A stretch of 12,235 nt of DNA from Desulfobacterales bacterium (GCA_021107495.1 JAIOSR010000132.1:1-12235), one strand, 5' to 3'; shown: positions 1-7,824, counted from the first letter of the stretch. Numbers and translations: made by a program. The notes: a model not told the origin generated them from the sequence alone.

Positions 1-31
1 TATTGATGGACATTTTACGAGTCCATCAATA
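1..31. repeat. 11-bp inverted repeat over the rhs stop codon
   Basis: TATTGATGGAC (1-11) is the exact reverse complement of GTCCATCAATA (21-31), with a 9-nt loop. The TGA stop of the RHS gene (26-28, minus strand) lies inside one arm. It could be the transcription terminator of that gene, but the sequence that would hold a minus-strand T-run is outside the window, so this cannot be decided. Confidence 0.5.
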
Positions 32-3000
32 TTGTATGTTCATATCAGTTTTCTGTCCACTTTTTATCTTGTAGACCTGAACATCTTTTCCCTGGGTTAC
101 ATTAGAAAACTTCACAGTGGCCGTATTAGGCGATACCTTGCCCTCGTTGACCGCCCTTACTCCAAAAACATTTTGCCCCTTGGCCAGAGTCACGGTAAAT
201 GACTGATGGGCCTTTTTGAGTAGTATCCCTCCTCTTAACACCTTGCCATTCAATAAAATGTCTATAATATCACCGTCTTCCTGTCCGTGGTCCCAGAAGG
301 TGACGGTAATGGTCTCTGAATTTACCGTAGTGTTTGAAAGACCCTGCCCGGTCGATGAAGATGAACCGGATGGGCCTTTGCCTCCCGAAGGCCCTCCGGG
401 AGGCGGCCTGTGTCCGCTATCCCGCCGGTCCCCGGCGTTCTGTGCCCATTGTTGATCCCTCTGCAGATCCCTCTGGAGATCATCCTGGCCATACCTGTCA
501 CCTTGTCTGCTCCCGTAACCGGAAGCATAGCTGTCCCGGCTGGTCCGATCGGTCACGGCCTGGTTTCTCTGCTGGTCCCTCTGGCCGTAGCGATTGATCA
601 GATCCTGACTGCTTACCGCAGGTGGTTTGGGCTGGTTTAACCCCATGGTCTGCTCGATCCGGTCGGTCATGCGATCTATTTGGGCGTCCGTTGCCTTTGT
701 CCCGGACCGGTTCAAGTGGTCCGCAATAATATTTCGTCTTTCCCCATGGCTTGTGGCACCCAGAAGATCAACAAGGATGTCGCCCCCGAGATTCCCTGTG
801 TTGCCTCCCCCTTTGTCAGGAGGCGGTGGTGGAGGTTCCACCGGGGGTTCAGGGTCGGTCTTATCCGGTGGTTTTTGCGGCTCTGGCTGCGTCTCGGTTT
901 TCACGGGCGGCTTTACGGGCGGCTTCTCCGGTGGCTTAACTGGTGGCTTCTCCGGTGGCTTAACCGGTGGCTTAACCGGCGGCTTTACCAAAGGCGGAGG
1001 AGGCGTATCGCCCTTGTCCGGTGGGGCCGGTGGCGTGGCAGGTGGCGGAACCGCAGGCGGGGCGGGAGGCCTGTTATTCTCAGGTGGTTTGGGCTGGTTG
1101 GCATTTCTCTCCGCGTCCTGGGCCGCGAGGTTCCGCGCATCATTTACCACATTGCCGGCCTGATTTCCAACCGCACTGACCACAGTGGTAAGACCGGGAA
1201 CGTTTTGAGTCTTATCATTAATCAAATCTCCGGGAAGCTGCTCAATCCTTTGCAGGTCTCTACCCGTCTTTGTTCCCTCCCTTACCGCCTTGGTGCCGGC
1301 ATCCGCAACGGTGTCCCTCACCTTGACGATGCCGTCACTGATATATCCGGCCATGTTTTCGTTGTGATCCTTTATCCTCTGGGATGCGTTGGGGTTGCTC
1401 TGGATCACGGCTTCCTGCTGAAATCTGTTAAGGGGCGCAACCGCCTCAATGGTCTGTTTTGTGTTGTCAAGACGTCGCGTTATCCCTTCCTGATCCAGAG
1501 GTCTGTTGGGATTATAGCTGTGAACTCCCGAGTTCAGACCCCTTTCCACCATCTGCTGGGCCGAATCGATCTTGTTTTGCGCCGCGTCCCTCAGGTATTT
1601 GCCCGGTCCTTCCTTTACGATCTGTTTACCTTCCTCATAGGTCTTGTTAATAACCGTTCCGGCCAGATAACCGCCGGCAAACGAAACTACGGCGGCCCCG
1701 CCGTAAACTATCACTCCGCCGATGATTGCAAAAATCTCACCTTCGGGGTCATTAAAATTGACGGGGTTATTCATGGCATAGAGATAGGGATGCCAGGTCA
1801 ACGGCATGGTGGAAATCCCCTCCATGGGATCCCTTGTCAGAAACCTCTTTAATGTCGGGCTGTAAAAACGCGCCCGCATATAATAACATCCTATATCAGA
1901 ATCATAGGGCCGACCCCCAAAGATAATTCCATCGGACAGTTTCTCTGATTTTTCGTACACGGGTTTGCCGAAAGGCGTGTATTCGTAGGACGAAACGACC
2001 CGGCCCCGGTCGTCGGTCACCAGCCTGACAGAGGCTAACCGGTCCTGGTGAAAATAAAATTTTCCATTCTTTTCAAGACTGATAACGTCATCAAGCCCGG
2101 GCCCGTGGACATAAAACTTGACCAGCCTCTTTCTCTTGTCCAGTTCCAAAATACGTCTGTTGCCGTTCCAGAGGATATGCCTCTCATCTCCATCTTTTTC
2201 ATAATATATCAGCCGGCCCAGGGGGTCGTAACGGTATTCTTTGAATGAACCATCGGGCAACTCGGCCCTTAGCAGCCTTCCTTGAAAATCATATTCAAAA
2301 TTATATTTATCTCTCCCAAAAACCCCTGTTATGAGATTACCTGCCCGGTCATGACGCATTCTCCCTTTTCCACGTTTCGTGATCCGGCCTATTCCCTTGT
2401 ATTCATATGAGATTTTGCCCTCAGGCAGGAGTTCCTCAACCATATTTCCATTGCCGTCATATGAATAAGTCCATTTTTCCGGGTTTGATCCGTCAGTGTT
2501 TTTGACATAGCCTGTCAGTTCCCCGTCAGCATTATAGACATAAGACTTAACGGTTTTTTCATCCTTATTGCGGGTTTCAGCTAATAACCCGTCTTTTTCG
2601 TACTGATATGTTTCGTGAAACAGGATTTTGCTGCCGGATATAACCTTGATTGAACTGACTGCATCGACATCTTCATCATAGGTAAATTTTTGATGCACAC
2701 CATTGGGGTATTGGATCTCTTTTATCCTTCCGGAAACTTCATATATGTATCCGGTCCTGCCTGAATCAGGATCCATGACGCCCTTGATGCGGCCTGCCTG
2801 ATCATATTGGTACTCTATTGAGCCCGCCCCTCCCACTGAAACGGATTTCAATCTCCCCAACCGGTCATAGTCGCAGCGCATGGTCAGATCAAGCACCTTG
2901 TCTTCCACGGAGGTGATGCGGCCCTGCCTGTCGTAGTTATACTCCTGAAAAAAATGGGGCGATTCCATGGAGACGAGATCATCTCCCTTGTAACGGAAAA

Positions 3001-4768
3001 GATGGGATTCACCACTTGAATATCTTTTTTCAACCACCCTTCCGGCACCGTCATACTTGTTTCGGACAAACATGCCGTTTTCATCAATTACCCGGTCAAG
3101 CAAAAGCGACGGGGTCCATTTAAACTGTCTGGATTTGCCGAAAGCGTCAGTCACACGGGTCAACATGCCCGCGTGATTATATGTGTAATCCCTTGAGGCA
3201 TGGTTTGGGAAAAGGCGCTTGACTTGATATCCGTTTACGGTTCTTTCAAGCGTAAATGTCATGTTGTCCGGTGTCTTCGCCTCTTTGAGTCTTCCCCCTG
3301 CATCGAACAGGTACCGGGAAATCCTGCCCTTAGCGTCCCTTGCGGTCTTAAGATTCCCCATAAGATCATAGGAATATTCCACAAACAAATCACGGTTTCT
3401 GAAAATATGGGTTATCTGATCAAGATCGTTATAACGGTACGTATAGGTTGGACCGTCTCCTGATCGCTCCGCGGTCACCCTGCCAACGGGATCATAAGAC
3501 ATCGTGGTTTTTCCCCTGGAGCCGCTTTTGACTGTTAAGGGATCGCCGTGTCCATCAATGGTGGTTGAGGATATGAGCATGTCCCCCTGTCTTTTTTCTC
3601 GAATAATACCGTTTGGGAACCTCAAAAACCGGATTTTTTCCTGTTCCGGTGGCGTGATGGAAATAAGATTATTTTTTTTGTCATATTCAAAAACCGTTTT
3701 CCCGCCCTTTGAATCAATCTTTTGGGAAAACAGGCTTGTACGGCCTTTGTATTTGTATTGAACGCCATTTCCCGAAGAATCAGAGGCCTTGACCATACGG
3801 TCCAGGGAATCATACCAATATCTTATCAGATTACCATCAGGCCTTTTCCATGCGGCGAGACGACCATTTTTATCGATCCTGTACCCGGTGAACCAACCCG
3901 ACCCGCCGGAGATGCCTATTATGTTGCTCTCGCCTGAGCCATAATAGCTGTAATTAAAGGAATTGCCCGAGTGATCCGAGACCTTTATGCCTCCCCGGTC
4001 CGTCCGTATTTCAAAAAGAAACCACTCATTTTGGTTTGAGGTTATTTTTTTTACACGGCCCAGGTCTTTTCCTTCATAATCCACGGAAAGCGCTAACCCG
4101 CCGGGAAACGCAATGCCGGCCAGGCGTGAAGCCTTATTATAATTAAAGGTGGTTTTTTGGAGATTAAAACGGTTCACGGCAACAAGCCTTCCTCCGGAAT
4201 CATAACTAAATGCCACACTTCTTCCCGCATCGTCATTCACTTCTTCCAGAAGGTGCCCTTCATTGTAAAAGAAAAAGAGTCTCCTGCCGGAGCTTTCCTC
4301 GATACTTGTAAGTCTACCCCCCTTATACTTATACGTCAGGCTGTTGACGTTGGGCTCTTCTATTCTAATTGGACTGCCGTTTTTTGAAAACAGGGTCGAA
4401 TGTCCATTCTTTAAGGTCATAAGGAGTGACCGGTCCCCATTTTTCTTGATCACTGCCCCGTTATTACCCCTGAACAAATTTTTGCCCGCCTTTTTGAAGA
4501 CAACCCTGCGGTTTGCGTTGATAATTACGATGCTGTCCTTTTTTGATTGGTCGACCCACTGTTCAAGGCCCAGCATCCATTCCTTTCCCAGCATTCCCTT
4601 TGGGTGGGGCCGACCCGTGTATATTCTTTCCACTCGAAGTGGAAATCCGATACCGGTCACTTCCATATCAATAGACGAAAATTTGAGTGATCTGTCAGGC
4701 ATGGAGACAAAGAGATGATCATGGATATTCACTCCTAACATGCCGAGACTCCAGTTGTCCTGGGGCAT
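26..4768 (-). CDS. RHS/YD-repeat surface protein, signal peptide severed by an upstream stop
   Basis: The open frame encodes 1580 residues of a giant RHS/YD-repeat protein, a family that forms a hollow beta-shell and is normally exported or surface-bound. Residues 15-70 resemble the N-terminal domain that precedes YD repeats. About 20 YD-type repeats run from roughly 189 to 850 (YDSGGRL, YDPVGRV, YDRLGRL, YDPLGRL). The RHS core follows at about 905-1010, with PYDSDIGCYYMRARFYSP, then LTRDP and NDPEG. A hydrophobic Gly/Ala-rich stretch lies at 1012-1040, a helical region to 1225, and a Pro-rich linker with PPVK/PPEK repeats at about 1226-1318. A second helical segment lies at 1325-1376, a Gln/Arg/Asp-rich low-complexity segment at 1385-1450, Gly/Ser at 1457-1475, and a beta-rich end domain at 1485-1580 (WDHGQEDGD, LNGK). 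No toxin family is recognised in the tail. ATG 4768 has no convincing Shine-Dalgarno, and the same frame continues upstream through a TAA into a signal peptide (4796-4876). I infer that the gene is disrupted at its start or depends on readthrough or re-initiation. Confidence 0.88.
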   Translation of the reverse strand: MPQDNWSLGMLGVNIHDHLFVSMPDRSLKFSSIDMEVTGIGFPLRVERIYTGRPHPKGMLGKEWMLGLEQWVDQSKKDSIVIINANRRVVFKKAGKNLFRGNNGAVIKKNGDRSLLMTLKNGHSTLFSKNGSPIRIEEPNVNSLTYKYKGGRLTSIEESSGRRLFFFYNEGHLLEEVNDDAGRSVAFSYDSGGRLVAVNRFNLQKTTFNYNKASRLAGIAFPGGLALSVDYEGKDLGRVKKITSNQNEWFLFEIRTDRGGIKVSDHSGNSFNYSYYGSGESNIIGISGGSGWFTGYRIDKNGRLAAWKRPDGNLIRYWYDSLDRMVKASDSSGNGVQYKYKGRTSLFSQKIDSKGGKTVFEYDKKNNLISITPPEQEKIRFLRFPNGIIREKRQGDMLISSTTIDGHGDPLTVKSGSRGKTTMSYDPVGRVTAERSGDGPTYTYRYNDLDQITHIFRNRDLFVEYSYDLMGNLKTARDAKGRISRYLFDAGGRLKEAKTPDNMTFTLERTVNGYQVKRLFPNHASRDYTYNHAGMLTRVTDAFGKSRQFKWTPSLLLDRVIDENGMFVRNKYDGAGRVVEKRYSSGESHLFRYKGDDLVSMESPHFFQEYNYDRQGRITSVEDKVLDLTMRCDYDRLGRLKSVSVGGAGSIEYQYDQAGRIKGVMDPDSGRTGYIYEVSGRIKEIQYPNGVHQKFTYDEDVDAVSSIKVISGSKILFHETYQYEKDGLLAETRNKDEKTVKSYVYNADGELTGYVKNTDGSNPEKWTYSYDGNGNMVEELLPEGKISYEYKGIGRITKRGKGRMRHDRAGNLITGVFGRDKYNFEYDFQGRLLRAELPDGSFKEYRYDPLGRLIYYEKDGDERHILWNGNRRILELDKRKRLVKFYVHGPGLDDVISLEKNGKFYFHQDRLASVRLVTDDRGRVVSSYEYTPFGKPVYEKSEKLSDGIIFGGRPYDSDIGCYYMRARFYSPTLKRFLTRDPMEGISTMPLTWHPYLYAMNNPVNFNDPEGEIFAIIGGVIVYGGAAVVSFAGGYLAGTVINKTYEEGKQIVKEGPGKYLRDAAQNKIDSAQQMVERGLNSGVHSYNPNRPLDQEGITRRLDNTKQTIEAVAPLNRFQQEAVIQSNPNASQRIKDHNENMAGYISDGIVKVRDTVADAGTKAVREGTKTGRDLQRIEQLPGDLINDKTQNVPGLTTVVSAVGNQAGNVVNDARNLAAQDAERNANQPKPPENNRPPAPPAVPPPATPPAPPDKGDTPPPPLVKPPVKPPVKPPEKPPVKPPEKPPVKPPVKTETQPEPQKPPDKTDPEPPVEPPPPPPDKGGGNTGNLGGDILVDLLGATSHGERRNIIADHLNRSGTKATDAQIDRMTDRIEQTMGLNQPKPPAVSSQDLINRYGQRDQQRNQAVTDRTSRDSYASGYGSRQGDRYGQDDLQRDLQRDQQWAQNAGDRRDSGHRPPPGGPSGGKGPSGSSSSTGQGLSNTTVNSETITVTFWDHGQEDGDIIDILLNGKVLRGGILLKKAHQSFTVTLAKGQNVFGVRAVNEGKVSPNTATVKFSNVTQGKDVQVYKIKSGQKTDMNIQY
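906..989 (-). repeat. 12-bp tandem repeat encoding the PPVK/PPEK linker
   Basis: Seven head-to-tail 12-bp units occur on the plus strand, variants of GGTGGCTTAACC, GGTGGCTTCTCC and GGCGGCTTTACC. Read on the minus strand each gives KPP followed by V or E, forming a rigid charged Pro-Lys linker in the RHS tail. The unit is a multiple of three, so gain or loss of copies would keep the frame. This stretch and its flanks are much richer in G+C than the YD-repeat part of the gene. Confidence 0.85.
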
Positions 4769-4795
4769 CTCGAGTCGAATGTCGGAGCGGGCAAA

Positions 4796-4876
4796 TTAAG
4801 CGTTTCCCAGGGCCGGGAAAAACAACTGAAATGCAAAAAGGGCTCGAACAAAAACGACAAATATCTTTTTGAACAT
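4796..4876 (-). pseudogene. 26-codon Sec signal-peptide leader cut off from the RHS gene by TAA
   Basis: ATG at 4876-4874 opens a frame reading MFKKIFVVFV...FFPALGNA, then TAA at 4798-4796. It has the classic signal-peptide parts: a lysine-bearing n-region (FKK), a hydrophobic core of about 16 residues (with one Arg), and a c-region ending ALGNA that fits signal peptidase I. After the TAA the same frame continues with FARSDIRLE straight into the annotated RHS start at 4768 with no shift. The simplest reading is that this is the true N-terminus of the RHS protein, broken by one nonsense codon at the cleavage site. TAA is a genuine stop here, since tig, clpP and clpX all end in it. A separate leader peptide, a programmed readthrough site or a sequencing error are the alternatives. 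Confidence 0.75.
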
Positions 4877-4885
4877 AATTGATAA

Positions 4886-4889
4886 CCTC
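4886..4889 (-). promoter_or_regulatory. Ribosome-binding site of the signal-peptide leader
   Basis: GAGG on the minus strand lies 9 nt before the ATG at 4876. No comparable site precedes ATG 4768. This favours 4876 as the original translation start of the RHS gene. Confidence 0.6.
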
Positions 4890-4936
4890 GTTACGAGTTT
4901 AATTCCGCCTATTTTTGCTTCAAAATCAGAAAAAAG

Positions 4937-4954
4937 GTGAGAGGCTAACCTCAC
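4937..4954. repeat. Imperfect palindrome GTGAG-N8-CTCAC, possible operator
   Basis: GTGAG (4937-4941) and CTCAC (4950-4954) form an inverted pair that overlaps the candidate -10 of the RHS promoter, the position expected of a repressor site. It is short and could be chance. Confidence 0.25.
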
Positions 4955-4970
4955 TGACTGCTTATGTCAA
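4942..4970 (-). promoter_or_regulatory. Candidate promoter for the RHS gene
   Basis: On the minus strand a perfect -35 TTGACA (4970-4965) is followed after 17 nt by TAGCCT (4947-4942), a weak -10 matching TATAAT at three positions. It would start transcription near 4935, about 60 nt before the leader ATG at 4876. Another TATAAT (4990-4985) lies further upstream but has no good -35. Confidence 0.35.
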
Positions 4971-5213
4971 GCTTTAACGGAAAAATTATACCACAACAAC
5001 CGCTTGAATTATAGAGGTAGAAAGAGCCCTAAAAGGGTACAAAAACGGCATCTCCAATAGTGTCCATAAAATAACAACTAATTTCCGGATGTAAACAGAA
5101 CCCTAAAGTATCTAATAAATCTAACCGATAAATATGCTGGAACAAACGATTGTTATTACTTTAAAAAGCTCGGTGCAAAGGGCTTGAGCAAAAATAACTT
5201 GGCAGAATTGGCA

Positions 5214-5230
5214 CCCGGGTAAGGGTATCT
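5214..5230 (+). repeat. Upstream copy of a 17-nt imperfect direct repeat
   Basis: CCCGGGTAAGGGTATCT here and CCCGGATAAGGGTGTCT at 5576-5592 match at 15 of 17 bases. Each is followed within 20 nt by TTGAAAGGAG, which serves as the ribosome-binding site of the small ORF for the first copy. The second copy leads into no evident gene. This suggests that the leader of the small ORF was duplicated, though the length is near what chance allows. Confidence 0.4.
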
Positions 5231-5264
5231 CACGGGAAGCATTGCTTGAAAGGAGATTTTGAAC

Positions 5265-5516
5265 ATGCCGTCCATGAACCAGGAAGATGTTGAAAAGGCA
5301 CTCGCTTTGCGCTCAGGAGCGCCTGCTGTAAAATACAACAGATCATCAGGCACCTTCACCCTGATGAATGTTTTTTTTAAAACGGTAGGACAAATTGGAA
5401 TAAAAACGCTAACTGAAAGACTGAAACGACAAATACCAGGGGCGAAAATCCTGAGTGCCTGGACAAAAAATAAAGAATCACAATGCGGGTTTGAATGCGT
5501 GGAATTTAGGGTCTGA
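5265..5516 (+). CDS. Small hypothetical protein, 83 residues
   Basis: I do not recognise this protein. The ATG at 5265 is chosen because AAAGGAG (5249-5255) lies 9 nt before it; an in-frame TTG at 5259 would be too close to that site. The product is basic, starts MPSMNQEDVEKALALRSG, and has no signal peptide or membrane segment. It carries two cysteines near the C-terminus (C74 and C78 in QCGFECVEF). The N-terminal stretch is probably helical and the rest a mix of strand and helix. It is read in the same direction as the tig operon but is separated from it by about 350 non-coding nt, and diverges from the RHS gene. The strong ribosome-binding site and even composition make it more likely real than not. 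Confidence 0.55.
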   Translation: MPSMNQEDVEKALALRSGAPAVKYNRSSGTFTLMNVFFKTVGQIGIKTLTERLKRQIPGAKILSAWTKNKESQCGFECVEFRV

Positions 5517-5868
5517 AGCGTTGCTTTGAACGTATGGCCCCCGTCCTTCTTAACCCCTCACTCTGCCCTCTCCCGCCCGGATAAGGGTGTCTAATTGAAA
5601 GGAGGCGTCCATTTTAACATTGACAGCCATTTTATTCTTTTTGTAACCTCCATAAAATTTTCATTTAAGGTTAGGGTACGCAAAAGTCGGCCTTTCCTCA
5701 TCCTTGAGTATTTTAGAATGGATCGGGAGTTGAGGGGGCTGACATATGATTTGGCAGGACACCTTGAAATCATATTAATCATTATTATTTTAGTTCTGTC
5801 GAACCCGGAGGATCATTGAATAAAGAGCCTGAAGTTCATTTTTGACCGGGCCGAGAAAGAGGAGAATT
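5517..5868. other. Intergenic region and leader upstream of tig
   Basis: About 350 nt without a convincing gene. It holds the second copy of the TAAGGGT leader repeat (5576-5592), an unused AAAGGAGG (5598-5605) with no start codon at the right distance, a consensus -35 TTGACA at 5620 with no matching -10, and a better promoter candidate at 5764-5791. The tig ribosome-binding site AGGAG (5860-5864) closes it. I see no terminator hairpin after the small ORF. Confidence 0.5.
5764..5791 (+). promoter_or_regulatory. Candidate promoter of the tig-clpP-clpX-lon operon
   Basis: TTGAAA (5764-5769), 16 nt, then TATTTT (5786-5791), in an A+T-rich stretch, would start transcription near 5798, about 70 nt before the tig ATG. 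The -35 with its flank reads CCTTGAAA, which also resembles heat-shock sigma-32 -35 elements, but no sigma-32 type -10 follows. Assignment to a sigma factor is therefore open. Confidence 0.35.
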
Positions 5869-7200
5869 ATGAAGACAACCCTGGAAGATATCAGCACTGT
5901 AAAGAAAAAATTACTTATTGAAATTGAATCCTCGGAAGTTGACAAAAAACTGGATGAAGCCTACAGGGATTTGAGCAAACGGGCGAAAATACCCGGGTTC
6001 AGGCCGGGAAAGGTGCCCCGAAAAATTCTTGAGGGCCGTTTTGGTGACCAGGTGTTGGAGGACGTGACAAAAGACCTGATTAGTGAGACTTTTCCTCAGG
6101 CTATAAATGAGGTCGAGACCTTTCCCTTAGGACCGCCTTTACTGGAAAAAGAAACCTTGAAACAGGGTCAAAACTTCAAATATTCCGCAGTGATGGAGGT
6201 CCGACCCAAATTTGAGGTGAAAGACTACCTGGGTCTTGATGTGGAAAAGGAAAAACTTTCAGTCACGGATGAAGATGTCGTGAAGCAACTTGAGCAAATC
6301 AGGGAGTCAAACGGAAAATTGACCTCTATTGAAGAGCAACGGCCTATACAAAAAGACGATTACGCGATCCTCGACTATGAAGGGTTTGAGGGCGATTCTC
6401 CTCTGGAAGGGATTAAGTCACCTAACTTTCTATTGAAAGTGGGAAGCAATGATTTCCACCCCAAATTCGAGGAAGCCCTTATAGGTCTTAATAAAGAGGA
6501 TAAGACCGAGATCAAGGTAGATTTTGAGGAGACATACCATCATTCCAAACTTGCCGGGAAGAGCGTGAAATTCAAGACCAAGATAACAGACATCAAGGAA
6601 ATGGCACTCCCGGACCTTAATGATGAATTTGCCAAAAATCTCGGGGCTGAACTCAAGGACCTCGCAGACCTTAAGGACAAGGTGAGAGAGTCAATTACAG
6701 CCCAGGAGGAAAAAGGGATCGATAGAGGTCTGAAACAGAGATTAATTGAAAAAATCTCGGCCGGTGTTGACTTTGAACTCCCCCAGGTCCTCGTTGATTC
6801 CGAAGTTGATTATGCCATCGAAAACATCAAGCAGAATCTCATAAGGAGCGGCTCAGACCTGGAAAAAGCAGGGATATCTGAAGAAAACATCAGAAAAGAC
6901 TTCAGGCCCGCCTCGGAAAAGCGTGTCAAAGACATGCTTGTCCTGGGTGAGATAGCCAGACAGGAAGAAATCACGGTGGAAGAAGAGGATCTTGCCGAAG
7001 GATATAAAGATTTGGCCGCAAGCATGGGCCAGGACCCTGAGACCATTCGAAAATATTATGAGGCAAGAAAAATTGAGGACTCTCTCAAGGAAAAACTGTT
7101 AGAGGAAAAAGCATTGAATTACCTGGTCGAACATGCTAACATTACCGAAGTAGACAAGATTGAAAAGGTTGAAGATAATAACAAAAAGGAGAATGACTAA
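5869..7200 (+). CDS. tig: Trigger factor (ribosome-associated chaperone and prolyl isomerase)
   Basis: Trigger factor sits at the ribosome exit tunnel and shields and folds nascent chains. The 443-residue product has the usual family length and order. An N-terminal ribosome-binding domain carries the signature GFRPGKVP (43-50). An FKBP-type prolyl isomerase domain lies at about 160-245 (DYAILDYEGF, VGSNDFHPKFEEAL). The helical chaperone arms follow from about 250 to 425, with a charged, lysine-rich end. The ATG at 5869 is chosen because AGGAG lies 4 nt before it and the protein then begins MKTTLEDIS, as family members do; a TTG at 5842 would add nine residues without support. It is the first gene of the protease operon; clpP starts 5 nt after its stop, which points to co-transcription and coupled translation. 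Confidence 0.96.
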   Translation: MKTTLEDISTVKKKLLIEIESSEVDKKLDEAYRDLSKRAKIPGFRPGKVPRKILEGRFGDQVLEDVTKDLISETFPQAINEVETFPLGPPLLEKETLKQGQNFKYSAVMEVRPKFEVKDYLGLDVEKEKLSVTDEDVVKQLEQIRESNGKLTSIEEQRPIQKDDYAILDYEGFEGDSPLEGIKSPNFLLKVGSNDFHPKFEEALIGLNKEDKTEIKVDFEETYHHSKLAGKSVKFKTKITDIKEMALPDLNDEFAKNLGAELKDLADLKDKVRESITAQEEKGIDRGLKQRLIEKISAGVDFELPQVLVDSEVDYAIENIKQNLIRSGSDLEKAGISEENIRKDFRPASEKRVKDMLVLGEIARQEEITVEEEDLAEGYKDLAASMGQDPETIRKYYEARKIEDSLKEKLLEEKALNYLVEHANITEVDKIEKVEDNNKKEND

Positions 7201-7205
7201 ATATA

Positions 7206-7811
7206 ATGCTGATACCAATGGTTATTGAACAGTCAAGCCGCGGTGAACGGGCCTATGATATTTATTCCCGGCTTTTAAAGGATAGAATCATCTTTATGGG
7301 AGAACAAGTCCAGGATGACATGGCCAATATCATCATAGCACAGATGCTCTTTTTGGAGTCCGAGGACCCGGACAAGGACATTAACCTGTACCTCAATTCC
7401 CCGGGTGGTGTCACGACCTCGGGATTGGCCATCTATGACACTATGCAGTATATAAAACCGGATATCACGACAATCTGTATGGGACAGGCCGCAAGCATGG
7501 GCGCACTGCTTCTGGCAGCAGGAGCCAAAGGCAAACGATATGCCCTCCCCCACTCCAGGATAATGATTCATCAACCTTTAGGAGGTATGCAGGGACAGGC
7601 CACGGATATAGACATTCATGCCAAAGAAATACTGAGAACAAGGGACACCCTTAACGATATCTTAGCCAAACACTCGGGACAGGATATTAAAAAAATCCGA
7701 AAAGACACTGAGCGTGATTTTTTCATGAGCAGCGAAGAGGCCAAAGAATACGGCATTGTAGACAAGATTATCACAACAAGGGAAATGCAGGACCGGTCAA
7801 ATAATAAGTAA
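7206..7811 (+). CDS. clpP: ATP-dependent Clp protease, proteolytic subunit ClpP
   Basis: ClpP forms a cytoplasmic double-ring serine peptidase that degrades proteins fed in by ClpX or ClpA. The 201-residue product shows the complete catalytic triad: Ser97 in GQAASMGA, His122 in RIMIHQP, and Asp171 in TERDFFM. The oxyanion-hole glycines are present in LNSPGG (63-68). The N-terminus MLIPMVIEQSSRGERAYDIYSRLL is close to mature ClpP, so any propeptide is very short. The ribosome-binding site AAGGAG lies inside the end of tig, rather far (about 14 nt) from the ATG, which suggests coupling to tig translation. clpX follows 13 nt after the stop. Confidence 0.97.
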   Translation: MLIPMVIEQSSRGERAYDIYSRLLKDRIIFMGEQVQDDMANIIIAQMLFLESEDPDKDINLYLNSPGGVTTSGLAIYDTMQYIKPDITTICMGQAASMGALLLAAGAKGKRYALPHSRIMIHQPLGGMQGQATDIDIHAKEILRTRDTLNDILAKHSGQDIKKIRKDTERDFFMSSEEAKEYGIVDKIITTREMQDRSNNK

Positions 7812-7824
7812 AAGGTGGTTGATT

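Larger units (their letters stand above)
4877..5248. other. Divergent intergenic region between the RHS gene and the small ORF
   Basis: About 370 nt, A+T-rich, without a credible gene on either strand. It holds the RHS promoter candidate and palindrome described separately. I see no RNA gene, intrinsic terminator or mobile-element end, and no clear plus-strand promoter for the small ORF. Confidence 0.5.

Noticed and set aside
906..989. CRISPR-like repeat array
   Set aside because: The 12-bp units are head to tail with no spacers and are in-frame coding sequence for the PPVK linker.
680..1852. 390-codon plus-strand open frame opposite the RHS tail (and a Gly-rich one at 627-1163)
   Set aside because: Its composition mirrors the antisense of the Pro-rich, G+C-rich RHS tail. 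The product is an Arg/Trp/Leu-rich chain with no domain and no ribosome-binding site, so it is a shadow frame.
5211..5232. Sigma-54 promoter starting TGGCAC
   Set aside because: No GC or TTGC element occurs at the required distance after TGGCAC.
5595..5819. Possible 74-codon gene before tig
   Set aside because: It needs a TTG start with no ribosome-binding site (the AAAGGAGG lies inside it), has no family resemblance, and covers the best tig promoter candidate.
5842..5868. Nine-residue N-terminal extension of trigger factor from a TTG
   Set aside because: AGGAG directly precedes the ATG at 5869, and trigger factors begin at the equivalent position.
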